From: an uncultured Paracoccaceae bacterium
GTDB lineage: Bacteria; Pseudomonadota; Alphaproteobacteria; Rhodobacterales; Rhodobacteraceae
Direction: 5' to 3'
NCBI GenBank assembly: GCA_947493335.1
Contig: CANLQO010000001.1
Span: forward strand, 1,550,001 to 1,614,000
DNA: 64,000 nt
This document shows positions 7,721-16,035 of this stretch, piece after piece. Each line of letters begins with the position of its first letter. Positions within the stretch are counted from its first letter, which is position 1. Both the position numbers and the translations under genes were made by a program. A model generated the notes under the pieces. The model made no database searches and was not told where the DNA came from. It saw nothing but the letters and a program-made list of their open reading frames with translations.

Positions 7721-9169
7721 TCAAGCGATCTGGTTCAGCGGATCGCCGGTCGGCCATGATCCAGTCAGATCGTTGGGATCATTGATATCGTCAAAAATCG
7801 TATCGTAGCCCATGTCTTCCAGCGCCGCCAAAGTCAGTTCTGACAGGAAGTTCGTGCCATCAATGTAGCCGGTCATGATCTCTTTATCGAACAGCGCCTC
7901 ATCCCAGTGGCCACCCGCTGTGCCGCCACCGCCATCGGTCTCAATCGGCACGCCAAAGACAAATCCGTCCGCCGCATCAATCGTGGGGAAATCGCGCTCG
8001 TAGATTGCATTGGCGTTGTCACCGGTGAACCGCAGATCACGCCCGCTGATCGACCCAGCGGTCAGGCCCATGTAGCTCCACAAGGTGCCAAAGCCCATCG
8101 CGTGCAGCATCTCGTGGAACACGATGTCATCCCACAGCCCGCGATTGTCGTAATTCGCCGCATCAGCGATATCAAAGTTCATGGCGCCGGTGCTGGGCAA
8201 ATAACCCGGATACCGCACAGATCGCGGCCCGGCAGAACCGAGCGTGCCCCCCGCCCCGTCGATATCCGTCAGCGAGGCAGAAATCGTGATGTCATCCACG
8301 CCGTAGTTATCCGGCAGATCGCCCAGAATGATGCTGCTGAAATAGTCAGCGGCATCAATGAACGCCTGTTGCAGCGCAATCGTCCAGGTGCCCGAGAAGT
8401 CAATCGTCACGTTGTACGACGAATCCACCGGCCCACCGCTGGTGTAGCTGTCCAACAGTGTTGGCGTCGGATCGGGCTCTGGTGCGGGATCGGGATCAGG
8501 TGCGGGATCAGGCTCAGGTGCGGGATCGGGGTCCGGCGCAGGATCAGGATCAGGGGCAGGATCGGGGTCCGGCGCAGGATCAGGATCAGGGTCAGGGGCC
8601 GGATCAGGATCGGGCACAGGATCAGGATCAGGCGTGGGATCAGGATCAGGCGTCGGGTCGGGATCTGGTGCCGGGGTTGGGTCTGGATCCGGCTCTGGCG
8701 CCGGTGCGGGATCTGGCTCCGGATCGGGATCCGGCGACGGCACAGGTCGTGCAGGACCATCCGCGCCAGGGGTAAAACATTTCGCCAATTGCATCTGGGA
8801 AATATGCGTGGACCGTGCCGCGCTGTCCTGCGGCGTAAATTCAAACGCATCTGGCGGTGACACCTCAACCCGGTTGCCAGCATCGTCAATCAGCCCGCTT
8901 TGCAGGGCCGTTGCGTAATCGACAAACGTCACCTGGTCATGGGTCCAGCTTGCAATGACAAGTGAATGGTCCGCATGCGGCAAATGATCGGCGTGATCGT
9001 GGTCATGCCCGCACTCCGCGCAGCCCGGGCAATCGTCGCTGTGATCATGGGCCTGCATCATCTTCGTCAGATGCGCCTGCTGACTGCGATGCCGTTCCCA
9101 CACGGACGGCTCCCCCGCCGCCTCCGCGCCGAGAATTTCGATCTCAAAACTATGACGTTCCGCCGTCAT
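7721..9169 (-). CDS. Leishmanolysin-like zinc metalloprotease with His-rich head and Asp-Pro repeat linker
   Basis: A 482-residue protein in three parts. Residues about 41-68 are extremely rich in His, Asp and Cys (HDHSDDCPGCAECGHDHDH), a likely metal-binding patch. Residues about 145-245 are a DP/EP/AP linker. The C-terminal 240 residues are a metalloprotease with HEMLHAMGFG (His352, Glu353, His356) and a later GGHWDE (His421) with EIMTGYIDG, the hallmarks of bacterial M8/leishmanolysin-like peptidases. There is no Sec signal peptide, so secretion by a type I system with a C-terminal signal (LTGSWPTGDPLNQIA end) is plausible. It is divergent from DUF4112 across a region with a perfect palindrome. 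Confidence 0.85.
   Translation of the reverse strand: MTAERHSFEIEILGAEAAGEPSVWERHRSQQAHLTKMMQAHDHSDDCPGCAECGHDHDHADHLPHADHSLVIASWTHDQVTFVDYATALQSGLIDDAGNRVEVSPPDAFEFTPQDSAARSTHISQMQLAKCFTPGADGPARPVPSPDPDPEPDPAPAPEPDPDPTPAPDPDPTPDPDPTPDPDPVPDPDPAPDPDPDPAPDPDPAPDPDPAPDPDPAPEPDPAPDPDPAPEPDPTPTLLDSYTSGGPVDSSYNVTIDFSGTWTIALQQAFIDAADYFSSIILGDLPDNYGVDDITISASLTDIDGAGGTLGSAGPRSVRYPGYLPSTGAMNFDIADAANYDNRGLWDDIVFHEMLHAMGFGTLWSYMGLTAGSISGRDLRFTGDNANAIYERDFPTIDAADGFVFGVPIETDGGGGTAGGHWDEALFDKEIMTGYIDGTNFLSELTLAALEDMGYDTIFDDINDPNDLTGSWPTGDPLNQIA
8440..8737 (-). repeat. Coding tandem repeat for Asp-Pro/Ala-Pro linker
   Basis: About 100 codons of short degenerate repeats with a base period of 6-18 (GATCC/GATCAGG units on the minus strand) encode alternating DPDPAP, DPDPTP and EPDPAP units. 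Such tracts form stiff acidic linkers between extracellular domains and are prone to length variation by slippage. Confidence 0.8.
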
Positions 9170-9365
9170 TCATTGCTCCTGCATCTGGCCCAACCCGGCC
9201 AGCAAACGCACTCGCGACGCGCGCGCGCCAATCCATACACGCGCTGAATGAACAAACTCTTTGCGTCGCCTTACCGGCAAAACCGTGGCAGTTCTCGGTC
9301 AAAATGTGGCAAGACCGTGGCGATGGGCGGGAATATGTAGTGGCGTGCGCGCGTTTTTGCCAAAA

Positions 9366-9386
9366 AATGTAAATGTCATTTACATT
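9366..9386. promoter_or_regulatory. Perfect 21-bp palindromic operator candidate
   Basis: AATGTAAATG-T-CATTTACATT: two perfect 10-bp arms around one base, in an AT-rich island between the divergent metalloprotease and DUF4112 genes. It lies 28 bases upstream of the DUF4112 start. The core TGT-N11-ACA resembles operators of dimeric repressors; it is one base short of the PpsR/CrtJ spacing. The bound regulator cannot be named. Confidence 0.7.
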
Positions 9387-9413
9387 GACGCCAAAGCCCT
9401 GTATGTTAACAGC

Positions 9414-9851
9414 ATGAACATTGAACAGGACCTTGACTACGAACTCGCCCGTGTGCGCAGGACGGCGCGGCGCATGGATGCGCTGTTCTATATCCCGCGC
9501 ACCCGGCTTTCGATTGGCTTTGACAACATCCTGGGACTGATCCCGGTGGTGGGTGACTTCCTGGCCCTTGGCCCTGCCCTCTGGATCGTCTGGAAAGCGC
9601 GGCAACTTGGCGCGACGCCCGGTGCGCTGGCCTATATGCTGCTCAATGTCCTTTTGGATGCGCTTGTCGGGTCAATCCCGATCTTTGGCGACATCTTCGA
9701 CATGATCTACAACGCCAACATCCGCAATTACCGCGCGCTTGAACGGAACTTGAACATGCAGGCCGCCGCTGCGCGCATGGTTTATGATCCCGCAACCCTC
9801 GCGGCGGATGAAAAAAGGCCGCCCCTGAATGGGACGGCCCTGATTGCATAA
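9414..9851 (+). CDS. DUF4112 domain membrane protein
   Basis: A 145-residue protein starting MNIEQDLDYELARVRRTARR. The DUF4112 core has FDNILGLIPVVGDFLALGPALW (first membrane segment) and LLNVLLDALVGSIPIFGDIFDMIY (second), the family's paired G-IPxxGD motifs. An in-frame upstream extension to 9261 is possible but reads through the palindrome and is unlike the family, so the internal ATG is preferred. No clear Shine-Dalgarno is seen. The last ~13 codons coincide with the ndk terminator on the other strand. Function of the family is unknown. Confidence 0.8.
   Translation: MNIEQDLDYELARVRRTARRMDALFYIPRTRLSIGFDNILGLIPVVGDFLALGPALWIVWKARQLGATPGALAYMLLNVLLDALVGSIPIFGDIFDMIYNANIRNYRALERNLNMQAAAARMVYDPATLAADEKRPPLNGTALIA
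9811..9839 (-). terminator. Rho-independent terminator for ndk, inside the DUF4112 coding end
   Basis: On the minus strand the sequence forms a GGCCG-CCC / GGG-CGGCC stem (one mismatch) followed by TTTTTT. It lies 43 bases past the ndk stop in the correct direction. The same bases encode the last residues of DUF4112 on the plus strand. Confidence 0.75.
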
Positions 9852-9881
9852 GCCGGGCGTTCTGCCCGGTTGCGGATCGGC

Positions 9882-10304
9882 TTAGCCGACCAGTTCAAGC
9901 CCTGAGAAGAAGAATGCGATCTCTTCTGCTGCGGTCTCCGGCGCGTCGGATCCGTGGACAGAGTTCTCGCCGATCGACAAAGCGAATTCCTTGCGGATCG
10001 TGCCTTCTGCGGCGTCAGCGGGGTTGGTTGCACCCATGACTTCACGGTTCTTCATGATCGCGTCTTCGCCTTCCAGAACCTGCACCACGATCGGCTCAGA
10101 GATCATGAATTCGCACAGCTCGTCGAAGAACGGACGCTCTTTGTGAACACCGTAGAACTGCTGCGCCTGCGCCAGCGTCAGCTGGATCCGCTTGGAGGCG
10201 ACAATCCGCAGACCGGCCTCTTCGAACTTGGCGGCAATCTGACCGGTCAGGTTGCGCTTGGTTGCGTCGGGTTTGATGATGGAAAAGGTGCGTTGGATAG
10301 CCAT
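9882..10304 (-). CDS. ndk: Nucleoside diphosphate kinase
   Basis: A 140-residue enzyme, the standard length. It transfers the gamma-phosphate from ATP to NDPs through a phospho-His intermediate. The active-site motif NSVHGSDA is near residue 116, and the opening [18 protein letters not shown] is typical. The start chosen is the ATG at 10304; upstream in-frame sequence is not conserved. It is divergent from the ABC-F gene at 10432 and followed by a clear terminator. Confidence 0.97.
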   Translation of the reverse strand: MAIQRTFSIIKPDATKRNLTGQIAAKFEEAGLRIVASKRIQLTLAQAQQFYGVHKERPFFDELCEFMISEPIVVQVLEGEDAIMKNREVMGATNPADAAEGTIRKEFALSIGENSVHGSDAPETAAEEIAFFFSGLELVG

Positions 10305-10431
10305 GTGTTCAGCCTCTTGGTCGGTCACTGGGGGCACAGCCCCGTTTGAATGATGGCTGCGCCCTAACATGCGTTGGTGCCGGTGAAAAGCTGCGATTGA
10401 CGAAGGTCGCGCGATCCGCCAAACCGCCCCC

Positions 10432-12279
10432 ATGCTCAAGCTGCAAGACATCACCTACGGCGTCGAAGGCCGTCACCTGATCGAACACGCCACCGTGACG
10501 ATCCCCACCGGCCACAAGGTTGGCCTTGTGGGCCGGAACGGCACTGGCAAGACGACGCTTTTCCGGGTGATCCGAGGCGAGATGGTGCTGGATACCGGCA
10601 CCATTGACCTGCCGCGCGGCTGGAAGATCGGCGGCGTCAGCCAAGAGGTGCCCGGCAACGAGGTCTCGCTGATTGATACTGTGCTGGCCGCCGACGTCGA
10701 ACGCACCGCCCTGCTGGCAGAGGCTGAGACGGCAACCGACCCCACCCGCATCGCCGACATCCAGACGCGGCTGACCGATATCGACGCCTGGTCGGCAGAG
10801 GCGCGCGCCGCCACCATCCTGCGCGGTCTTGGCTTCACCAATGACGAACAGAAACAACCCTGCTCGGCCTTCTCTGGCGGCTGGCGGATGCGCGTGGCGC
10901 TGGCTGCGGTGCTCTTTTCCGAACCCGACCTGTTGCTTTTGGACGAGCCCACCAACTACCTTGATCTCGAAGGCGCACTTTGGCTCGAAAGCTACCTGAC
11001 CCGCTACCCGCACACCGTCATTATCGTCAGCCACGACCGCGAACTCTTGAACCGCTCCGTTGGCGGCATCCTGCATCTCGAAGACAAGGGGCTGACCTAC
11101 TACACCGGCAACTACGACCAATTCGTCAAACAGCGCATGGCCAAACGTGCGGTACAGGCGGCAGCGGCCAAGAAACAGGCCGCCCAACGCGCGCATTTGC
11201 AGGCCTTTGTGGACCGGTTCAAGGCCAAGGCCTCCAAGGCAAAACAGGCGCAATCCCGCGTCAAGATGCTGGAAAAGATGGAAACCATCCGCACGCCCGA
11301 AGACGCCGCGCGCACCGTCTTTACCTTCCCCAAACCTGAAGAGCTTTCGCCCCCCATTATCGCCACCGAAGCCGCCGCCGTCGGCTATGGCAATCACATC
11401 GTGCTGCATGATCTGAACCTGCGCATCGATCAAGACGACCGCATCGCCCTTCTTGGTCGCAACGGCGAAGGAAAATCGACGCTTTCCAAGATGTTATCGA
11501 ACCGTCTTGATGTGGCGCGCGGGAAGATGATCACCTCCAACAAGCTGCGCATCGGCTTCTTTGCCCAGCATCAGGTCGATGAGCTACGGGTGGAAGAAAC
11601 GCCGCTTGAACACCTCCTGCGCGAGCGTCCCGAAGAAGGCCAATCCAAGCTGCGGGCCCGCCTTGCAGGCTTTGGCCTTGGCCCCGATCAGGCCGACACC
11701 GCGGTCGGGCGGCTCTCGGGTGGGCAAAAGGCGCGATTGTCGCTCTTGCTCGCCACCCTGCCCGCACCGCACCTGCTGATCCTTGATGAGCCGACCAACC
11801 ACCTCGACATCGAAAGCCGCGAGGCGCTGGTCGAGGCGCTGACCGCCTATACCGGTGCGGTGATCCTTGTCAGTCATGATATGCACCTTCTGTCCATGGT
11901 CGCCGACCGGCTCTGGCTGGTCAAAGATGGCCATGTAAAACCCTACGACGAAGACTTGCAGGCCTATCGCAAGATGCTGCTGACGCCGGACAAACCCGCA
12001 CCCAAGGGCAAGCCCAAGCCGGTCAAAAAGGCCGCGACCCGCGACGAATTGCTGGCCCTGAAATCAGAGGTCCGCAAGGCCGAAGACCGCGTCACCAAGA
12101 TCTCGGACATGCGCGACAAGCTGGCAAAAAAGCTCGCCGATCCCGTGCTTTACGAAGACGCCCGCAAGGGCGAACTGGCCACGTGGAACCAGAAATACGC
12201 CGAAGTCATGGATGGCCTTGATCGGGCAGAATCGCTCTGGATGGCAGCGCTGGAAAAGTTGGAAAAGGCGCAGACCTAA
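10432..12279 (+). CDS. ABC-F family ATPase (YheS/Uup-like)
   Basis: A 615-residue protein with two ABC nucleotide-binding domains and no membrane segment. Walker A motifs are GRNGTGKTT (domain 1) and GRNGEGKST (domain 2), signatures are FSGGWRMR and LSGGQKAR, and Walker B motifs [15 protein letters not shown] and [16 protein letters not shown] basic linker lies between them and a coiled-coil tail at about 525-615 ([20 protein letters not shown]). ABC-F proteins act on the ribosome E-site to rescue stalled translation. The window has a second member at 36071. Confidence 0.92.
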   Translation: MLKLQDITYGVEGRHLIEHATVTIPTGHKVGLVGRNGTGKTTLFRVIRGEMVLDTGTIDLPRGWKIGGVSQEVPGNEVSLIDTVLAADVERTALLAEAETATDPTRIADIQTRLTDIDAWSAEARAATILRGLGFTNDEQKQPCSAFSGGWRMRVALAAVLFSEPDLLLLDEPTNYLDLEGALWLESYLTRYPHTVIIVSHDRELLNRSVGGILHLEDKGLTYYTGNYDQFVKQRMAKRAVQAAAAKKQAAQRAHLQAFVDRFKAKASKAKQAQSRVKMLEKMETIRTPEDAARTVFTFPKPEELSPPIIATEAAAVGYGNHIVLHDLNLRIDQDDRIALLGRNGEGKSTLSKMLSNRLDVARGKMITSNKLRIGFFAQHQVDELRVEETPLEHLLRERPEEGQSKLRARLAGFGLGPDQADTAVGRLSGGQKARLSLLLATLPAPHLLILDEPTNHLDIESREALVEALTAYTGAVILVSHDMHLLSMVADRLWLVKDGHVKPYDEDLQAYRKMLLTPDKPAPKGKPKPVKKAATRDELLALKSEVRKAEDRVTKISDMRDKLAKKLADPVLYEDARKGELATWNQKYAEVMDGLDRAESLWMAALEKLEKAQT

Positions 12280-12289
12280 CCGGTCTTGG

Positions 12290-12439
12290 TTAGTCCCGCT
12301 CTGCCCGGACCCGCTTGCGCCACCGCCAAGCGGCCCCGCAGCCGGACAGACACGCCACCACCGCAACAACAACCGCCGCAATCACCGCGATCTTCAGACC
12401 GATCAGCAACCAACTAAGCACCCAGCTTGATACAAACAT
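12290..12439 (-). CDS. Small single-span membrane protein
   Basis: A 49-residue protein: MFVSSWVLSWLLIGLKIAVI and on through one long hydrophobic segment to a basic C-terminus (AWRWRKRVRAERD). The positive-inside rule puts the C-terminus in the cytoplasm. A GAGGG ribosome-binding site overlaps the stop codon of the upstream flavoprotein gene, which suggests coupled translation. Two Cys sit near the membrane edge. Function unknown. The start was moved in from an upstream in-frame codon because of the ribosome-binding site. Confidence 0.55.
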   Translation of the reverse strand: MFVSSWVLSWLLIGLKIAVIAAVVVAVVACLSGCGAAWRWRKRVRAERD

Positions 12440-12449
12440 CGCCCGACCC

Positions 12450-13952
12450 TCAGCGCAGCGGTGCCGCGGCGATGTCGAACCGCTCTGCAACCCGGTCCAG
12501 CACAGCCCGGCAATGGGCGATATCGGCCGTGGCGCTGGCCTTCATCTTCCACAACCCCGCCATACGGCGCGGCAGCGGATACCACCGGTCAAGGTCCAGC
12601 CCGCACCGATCCAGCAACATCATCGGCAGCGTCTGCACCGCGATCACCTGATTCATATAGGCCTGCGCCGCAGTGGCACCGACCCAGGCATTGCGGTCGG
12701 CGCGAAACAACGCCTCGTGATCCAGCGTATAGAAACCCTGCCCGCGCAACTGCCCACGATAGAGCAGATGGGTGGCAAAAAAGGCCGCCACACTGGTCAG
12801 AAAGTGAAACCCGTGCCGGGCATTGATGCCCAGCACCGTGTCACCCGCGCTCAAAAGCGGCATCGGCTCCGCCAGCGTCTCGGCCCTGAAAAAGCTGCCC
12901 GTGCAATTCACGATGATTGCGCCGGGGGCCAGAGGCTGGCGTGCCCCGCTGCGCAGCACCATCTGCGGGCCGTCATCCGTGTCGACCACATCGTCCAGAT
13001 AATCGGCGTGCATCTCGGCCACACCGGCCTTGATCTGCGCCAATTCCGATTCTGACTGAAGCCCGAACAGGAACACCCCGTTTTCGGTCGTCGTGTCCGT
13101 GGCATGGTTGCGGCGGAAACGGTCAATCACCTCTGCATCATTGTCGCCATCAAAGGACAGCGCCAAGTCCCGAAACAGGCGCGACACCAGCTCACCCGAT
13201 GTCCAGCGCCCAAGCCCGGTTGGCAGATACTTGGTGCGGTTCAGGAAATTGGTTCCCCGCCCCAGAACAAGCGAAACCTGACGTCCGCCCCCCGCAGCGA
13301 GTGCGGCCAGTACCGTATCCATGCCGGTCTTGCCGCCGCCGACAACCACCACCGGTGCGGCGGGATGGGCGGCCAGCGTGCTGCGCAACTCTTGCGGAAT
13401 GATCGACGTGACCTGATTGCTCGACAGGACCAGCGGTTTGGCTTCCGCATAATTCAGGCCCGCAGCATGGATCACCCGGCGTGCCCTGATGGATGTGATC
13501 TGGGCGTCTTGCCCGTTGGGGTGAAAATCGACCTCGGCCATGTGGCCGTCATTGGTCTGCACTTCGTCGCAACGGATCACGGTCTGCCCAAACCCGGTGC
13601 GCAGATCGACCTTTTTTGCCACGGGCGTCAGGGCAGAGGCCAGATGTGCCTGCACCTCGTCGCGTGCGGCCAGATAATCTCTGGGCTTTTTCCAGTTCCA
13701 CCGCATGTCGCCCACGGTGAACATCGGGTGCGGCTGATGCAGACGGACAAAATCATAGGCGGTGTTCCACATCCCGCCGGGCGCATCCTTCTGGTCAATC
13801 AGGGCCACCCGCGCGCCCTTGGGCAAATACGCAGTGGCGGCATAAAGCGCATTCAGCCCCGCGACCCCGGCCCCGATCACCACCAGATCGCAAACCTCCC
13901 CGTCTTCAATGGTGCGCGCACCCGCGCGTCCCTGCGCCAGTTGGTCCAGCAT
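12450..13952 (-). CDS. FAD/NAD(P)-binding flavoprotein, monooxygenase-like
   Basis: About 500 residues. The N-terminal FAD-binding Rossmann motif is VIGAGVAGLNAL and an NAD(P)-binding motif VVVGGGKTGMDTV lies mid-protein, with a GGMWNTAYDFVRLHQP block typical of flavin-containing monooxygenase-like proteins. No substrate can be assigned. The start at 13952 has AGGGGG six bases upstream; ATG 13958 also exists but its Shine-Dalgarno would be too close. The small membrane gene at 12290 follows and overlaps by regulation. Confidence 0.75.
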   Translation of the reverse strand: MLDQLAQGRAGARTIEDGEVCDLVVIGAGVAGLNALYAATAYLPKGARVALIDQKDAPGGMWNTAYDFVRLHQPHPMFTVGDMRWNWKKPRDYLAARDEVQAHLASALTPVAKKVDLRTGFGQTVIRCDEVQTNDGHMAEVDFHPNGQDAQITSIRARRVIHAAGLNYAEAKPLVLSSNQVTSIIPQELRSTLAAHPAAPVVVVGGGKTGMDTVLAALAAGGGRQVSLVLGRGTNFLNRTKYLPTGLGRWTSGELVSRLFRDLALSFDGDNDAEVIDRFRRNHATDTTTENGVFLFGLQSESELAQIKAGVAEMHADYLDDVVDTDDGPQMVLRSGARQPLAPGAIIVNCTGSFFRAETLAEPMPLLSAGDTVLGINARHGFHFLTSVAAFFATHLLYRGQLRGQGFYTLDHEALFRADRNAWVGATAAQAYMNQVIAVQTLPMMLLDRCGLDLDRWYPLPRRMAGLWKMKASATADIAHCRAVLDRVAERFDIAAAPLR

Positions 13953-14008
13953 GGCCATCCCCCTTAAATGCTGCGTGTAATATGAATGGCGCAGGCCAAC
14001 TTGCCCTA

Positions 14009-14022
14009 GGGTAATATTGCCC
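14009..14022. promoter_or_regulatory. Near-palindrome GGGTAATATTGCCC
   Basis: A 14-bp near-perfect palindrome (one T-G pair) lies 57 bases upstream of the flavoprotein start, in the 229-base divergent gap before marC. A second copy of TTGCCC with GGGTAA at 14001-14014 overlaps it, giving alternating TTGCCC/GGGTAA half-sites. It is a candidate operator; nothing ties it to a named regulator. Confidence 0.3.
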
Positions 14023-14181
14023 AAACGCCGCCAAAAAGTGACGCCGGGTCAAGCATTTCTGCCATGGCAGCGAGCCCCATCATGCCAGCGCAATTGCCTG
14101 CAATCCCTCTGGTCTTCCGCGCGCCCATCGCTCATCTTGTCGGCAATACGCCCTGACGGGCACACCCAAAGGCACCCCGCA

Positions 14182-14814
14182 ATGACCGAACTCGCCACGC
14201 TGATCACCGTCTTTTCCACGCTCTTCATCATCATCGACCCGCCAGGGCTCGCACCGATCTTCGTGGCACTGACCCAAGGCATGACGCAGGCGCAACGCCG
14301 GACCATCGCCCTGCGCGCCTGCATCATCTCGGCGGTGCTCATGATGATGTTCCTCTTTGTGGGCGAGGCCGTGCTCAGCTTTATCGGCATCTCCATGCCA
14401 GCATTCCGCATTGCAGGTGGGGTTCTGCTTTTCCTCACAGCGCTCGAGATGTTGTTCCAGCGCCGTCAGGCCCGCCGCGCCGGCAACGCCGAAGAGGGCG
14501 CGGAAGAGCATAACGACGACCCATCCGTCTTCCCGCTTGCGCTGCCGCTGATCGTGGGACCGGGGGCGATCACGACCATCATCCTCTTTGCCGGTCAGGC
14601 GCAAACGGCCGTGGACATCATCACGCTGGCCGCGGTCATGCTCTCGGTGATCGTGATCGTGTTTCTGGCCTTTCTCGCCTCTTCCGGGATCGAGCGGCTT
14701 TTGGGCAAGACCGGGCTGAATATCCTGACCCGGGTTCTGGGGATGCTGCTCGCCGCCTTGGCGATCCAGTTTATCCTCGATGGCATCCGCCAGTCTTTTG
14801 GTCTGGGCGGTTAA
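14182..14814 (+). CDS. MarC-family integral membrane protein
   Basis: A 210-residue protein with six hydrophobic segments. It opens MTELATLITVFSTLFIIIDPPGLAPIFV..., with the IDPPG motif of MarC/YchE in the first segment, and a second LPLIVGPGAITTII motif. A longer in-frame start exists at 14017 but the residues before this ATG are not hydrophobic or family-like. MarC was once linked to drug resistance, but that role was withdrawn; function is unknown. Confidence 0.88.
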   Translation: MTELATLITVFSTLFIIIDPPGLAPIFVALTQGMTQAQRRTIALRACIISAVLMMMFLFVGEAVLSFIGISMPAFRIAGGVLLFLTALEMLFQRRQARRAGNAEEGAEEHNDDPSVFPLALPLIVGPGAITTIILFAGQAQTAVDIITLAAVMLSVIVIVFLAFLASSGIERLLGKTGLNILTRVLGMLLAALAIQFILDGIRQSFGLGG

Positions 14815-14830
14815 TACATATATCCCCGTG

Positions 14831-15409
14831 ATGAATAGTGACCAACTTCTCAACCTGACTTATCTGGGGCTTCTGGGTCTTGTGATCGGCGGCAGCTATC
14901 TTGTCGCGAACCGGCACAATCTGGGCCAAACGGCGCAATATGGCGCGATCTGGGGCCTGATCTTTGTCGGCGTCGTGGCGGCTTACGGCCTCTGGGGCGA
15001 TGTCAGCCGCGATCTTTCCGGCGGGCAAAGCCTGTCTGACGCCGGGGCCATAGTTGTGCCGCAGGCCCGCGACGGGCATTACTACCTCACGCTCGACATC
15101 AACGACACACCAGTGAATTTTGTTGTGGATACAGGGGCTTCCAAGATGGTCCTCACCCAGCGTGACGCGGCACGGATCGGCATTGATCCCGCTGAATTGC
15201 GCTATCTTGGTTCTGCCAATACCGCCAACGGCGTGGTGCGGACGGCCGATGTCTGGCTGGATCGTGTAACCCTTGGCCCGATCACCGACACGGATTTTCG
15301 CGCCACCGTCAATCAGGGCCAGATGGAAGGCTCGCTTTTGGGCATGTCCTATCTTGACGCCTTTTCGTCAATTCAGTTCTCTGATGGCACCCTGACCCTG
15401 ATAAGGTAA
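14831..15409 (+). CDS. Membrane-anchored retropepsin-like aspartic protease (TIGR02281 type)
   Basis: A 192-residue protein with two N-terminal membrane spans (about 8-27 and 38-55) and a periplasmic or membrane-exposed protease domain. The active site is VVDTGASKMVLT near residue 100, and a second flap is SLLGMSYLDAFSSIQFSDG. One catalytic Asp per chain means it must dimerise. It is 17 bases after marC and 4 bases before a small lipoprotein gene, so probably transcribed with both. Confidence 0.85.
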   Translation: MNSDQLLNLTYLGLLGLVIGGSYLVANRHNLGQTAQYGAIWGLIFVGVVAAYGLWGDVSRDLSGGQSLSDAGAIVVPQARDGHYYLTLDINDTPVNFVVDTGASKMVLTQRDAARIGIDPAELRYLGSANTANGVVRTADVWLDRVTLGPITDTDFRATVNQGQMEGSLLGMSYLDAFSSIQFSDGTLTLIR

Positions 15410-15413
15410 TCCG

Positions 15414-15506
15414 ATGTTGCGAGCATTCCTGTTGTGCCTGACCCTTGCTGCCTGTGCCGGCACCAATACCCTGCCCGAGGATTTTAATTCCGACTTCGCT
15501 TTCTGA
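15414..15506 (+). CDS. Short lipoprotein, 30 residues
   Basis: MLRAFLLCLTLAACAGTN... has a basic start, a hydrophobic core and a lipobox LAAC (Cys14). The mature chain would be only 17 residues (CAGTNTLPEDFNSDFAF). An AAGG ribosome-binding site is 9 bases upstream, and the gene follows the protease stop by 4 bases. Small entericidin-like lipoproteins of this type exist but I cannot name a family. It ends 4 bases before the first of two paired palindromes. Confidence 0.6.
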   Translation: MLRAFLLCLTLAACAGTNTLPEDFNSDFAF

Positions 15507-15510
15507 GGCC

Positions 15511-15532
15511 CCGATTTTTCTAGAAAAATCGG
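15511..15532. repeat. 22-bp palindrome, first of a pair (TTTTTCTAGAAAAA core)
   Basis: CCGATTTTTC/TAGAAAAATCGG is a perfect palindrome. Four bases after the small lipoprotein stop, it can act as a hairpin with a T-run on both strands and so as a two-way terminator between convergent genes. Confidence 0.7.
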
Positions 15533-15560
15533 CCCCACCTGCGTTCGATCACCTCGCACC

Positions 15561-15582
15561 GTGATTTTTCTAGAAAAATCAC
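15561..15582. repeat. 22-bp palindrome, second of a pair
   Basis: GTGATTTTTC/TAGAAAAATCAC shares an 18-bp core with the copy 50 bases upstream. The stop codon of holC (minus strand, 15579-15581) lies inside it. The pair probably terminates both the marC-protease-lipoprotein transcript and the pepA-holC transcript. Confidence 0.7.
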
Positions 15583-16034
15583 CCCCCCGCTTCGGCTTTT
15601 TTGACCCAGCGGCCATCGTCCTGCGCCCAGTATTGCGCGCTGCAGCCTTCGCTGGTCAGTGCCTTCCACTGGCCCCGCGCCGTCTCAAGCGCTGCCCCAT
15701 CTGCGCCATCAAACAAGATGCACACCCGCTCTGACAGACCCACCTCTGACGCGGTGACATCGGCCCCGCCAACGCTCATGATGCAGTCAAACCCCTCCGC
15801 CGGGACCTCACCCAGCAGGATCGGCTGATCAGCATCATGCGGACCACCCGCCAAGCCATGCGGCAGGAACCCATCCGGATCGCCCTGCCATAACACCTGA
15901 TCCAGCCGCTCCAGCAGCGGCTTTGGTCCGCGCAGCAGCACCCGCCAGCCCGCCTGCCGCGACTTTTGCAGCAGCATCGGCAGCGTCGCCTCAAGCGGGC
16001 TGTCGGTCAGATGGTAAAAGAACGCGGCCCCCAT
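15579..16034 (-). CDS. holC: DNA polymerase III subunit chi
   Basis: A 151-residue protein opening MGAAFFYHLTDSPLEATLPMLL, the usual start of alphaproteobacterial HolC, with the family's LLRGPKPLLERLDQVLWQ and FLPHGLAG blocks. Chi links the clamp loader to SSB. It follows pepA by one base on the same strand; pepA-holC is a common pair. Its stop lies in a palindromic repeat. Confidence 0.9.
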   Translation of the reverse strand: MGAAFFYHLTDSPLEATLPMLLQKSRQAGWRVLLRGPKPLLERLDQVLWQGDPDGFLPHGLAGGPHDADQPILLGEVPAEGFDCIMSVGGADVTASEVGLSERVCILFDGADGAALETARGQWKALTSEGCSAQYWAQDDGRWVKKAEAGG

Positions 16035-16035
16035 C

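Noticed and set aside
8440-8737. Possible CRISPR array or VNTR
   Set aside because: The units are short, degenerate and in frame as Asp-Pro codons of the metalloprotease; no spacers.
9261-9413. Longer DUF4112 start
   Set aside because: The extra 51 residues read through the palindromic operator and show no similarity to the family.
10309-11433. 374-codon minus-strand frame
   Set aside because: Antisense to the ABC-F gene; a shadow frame.
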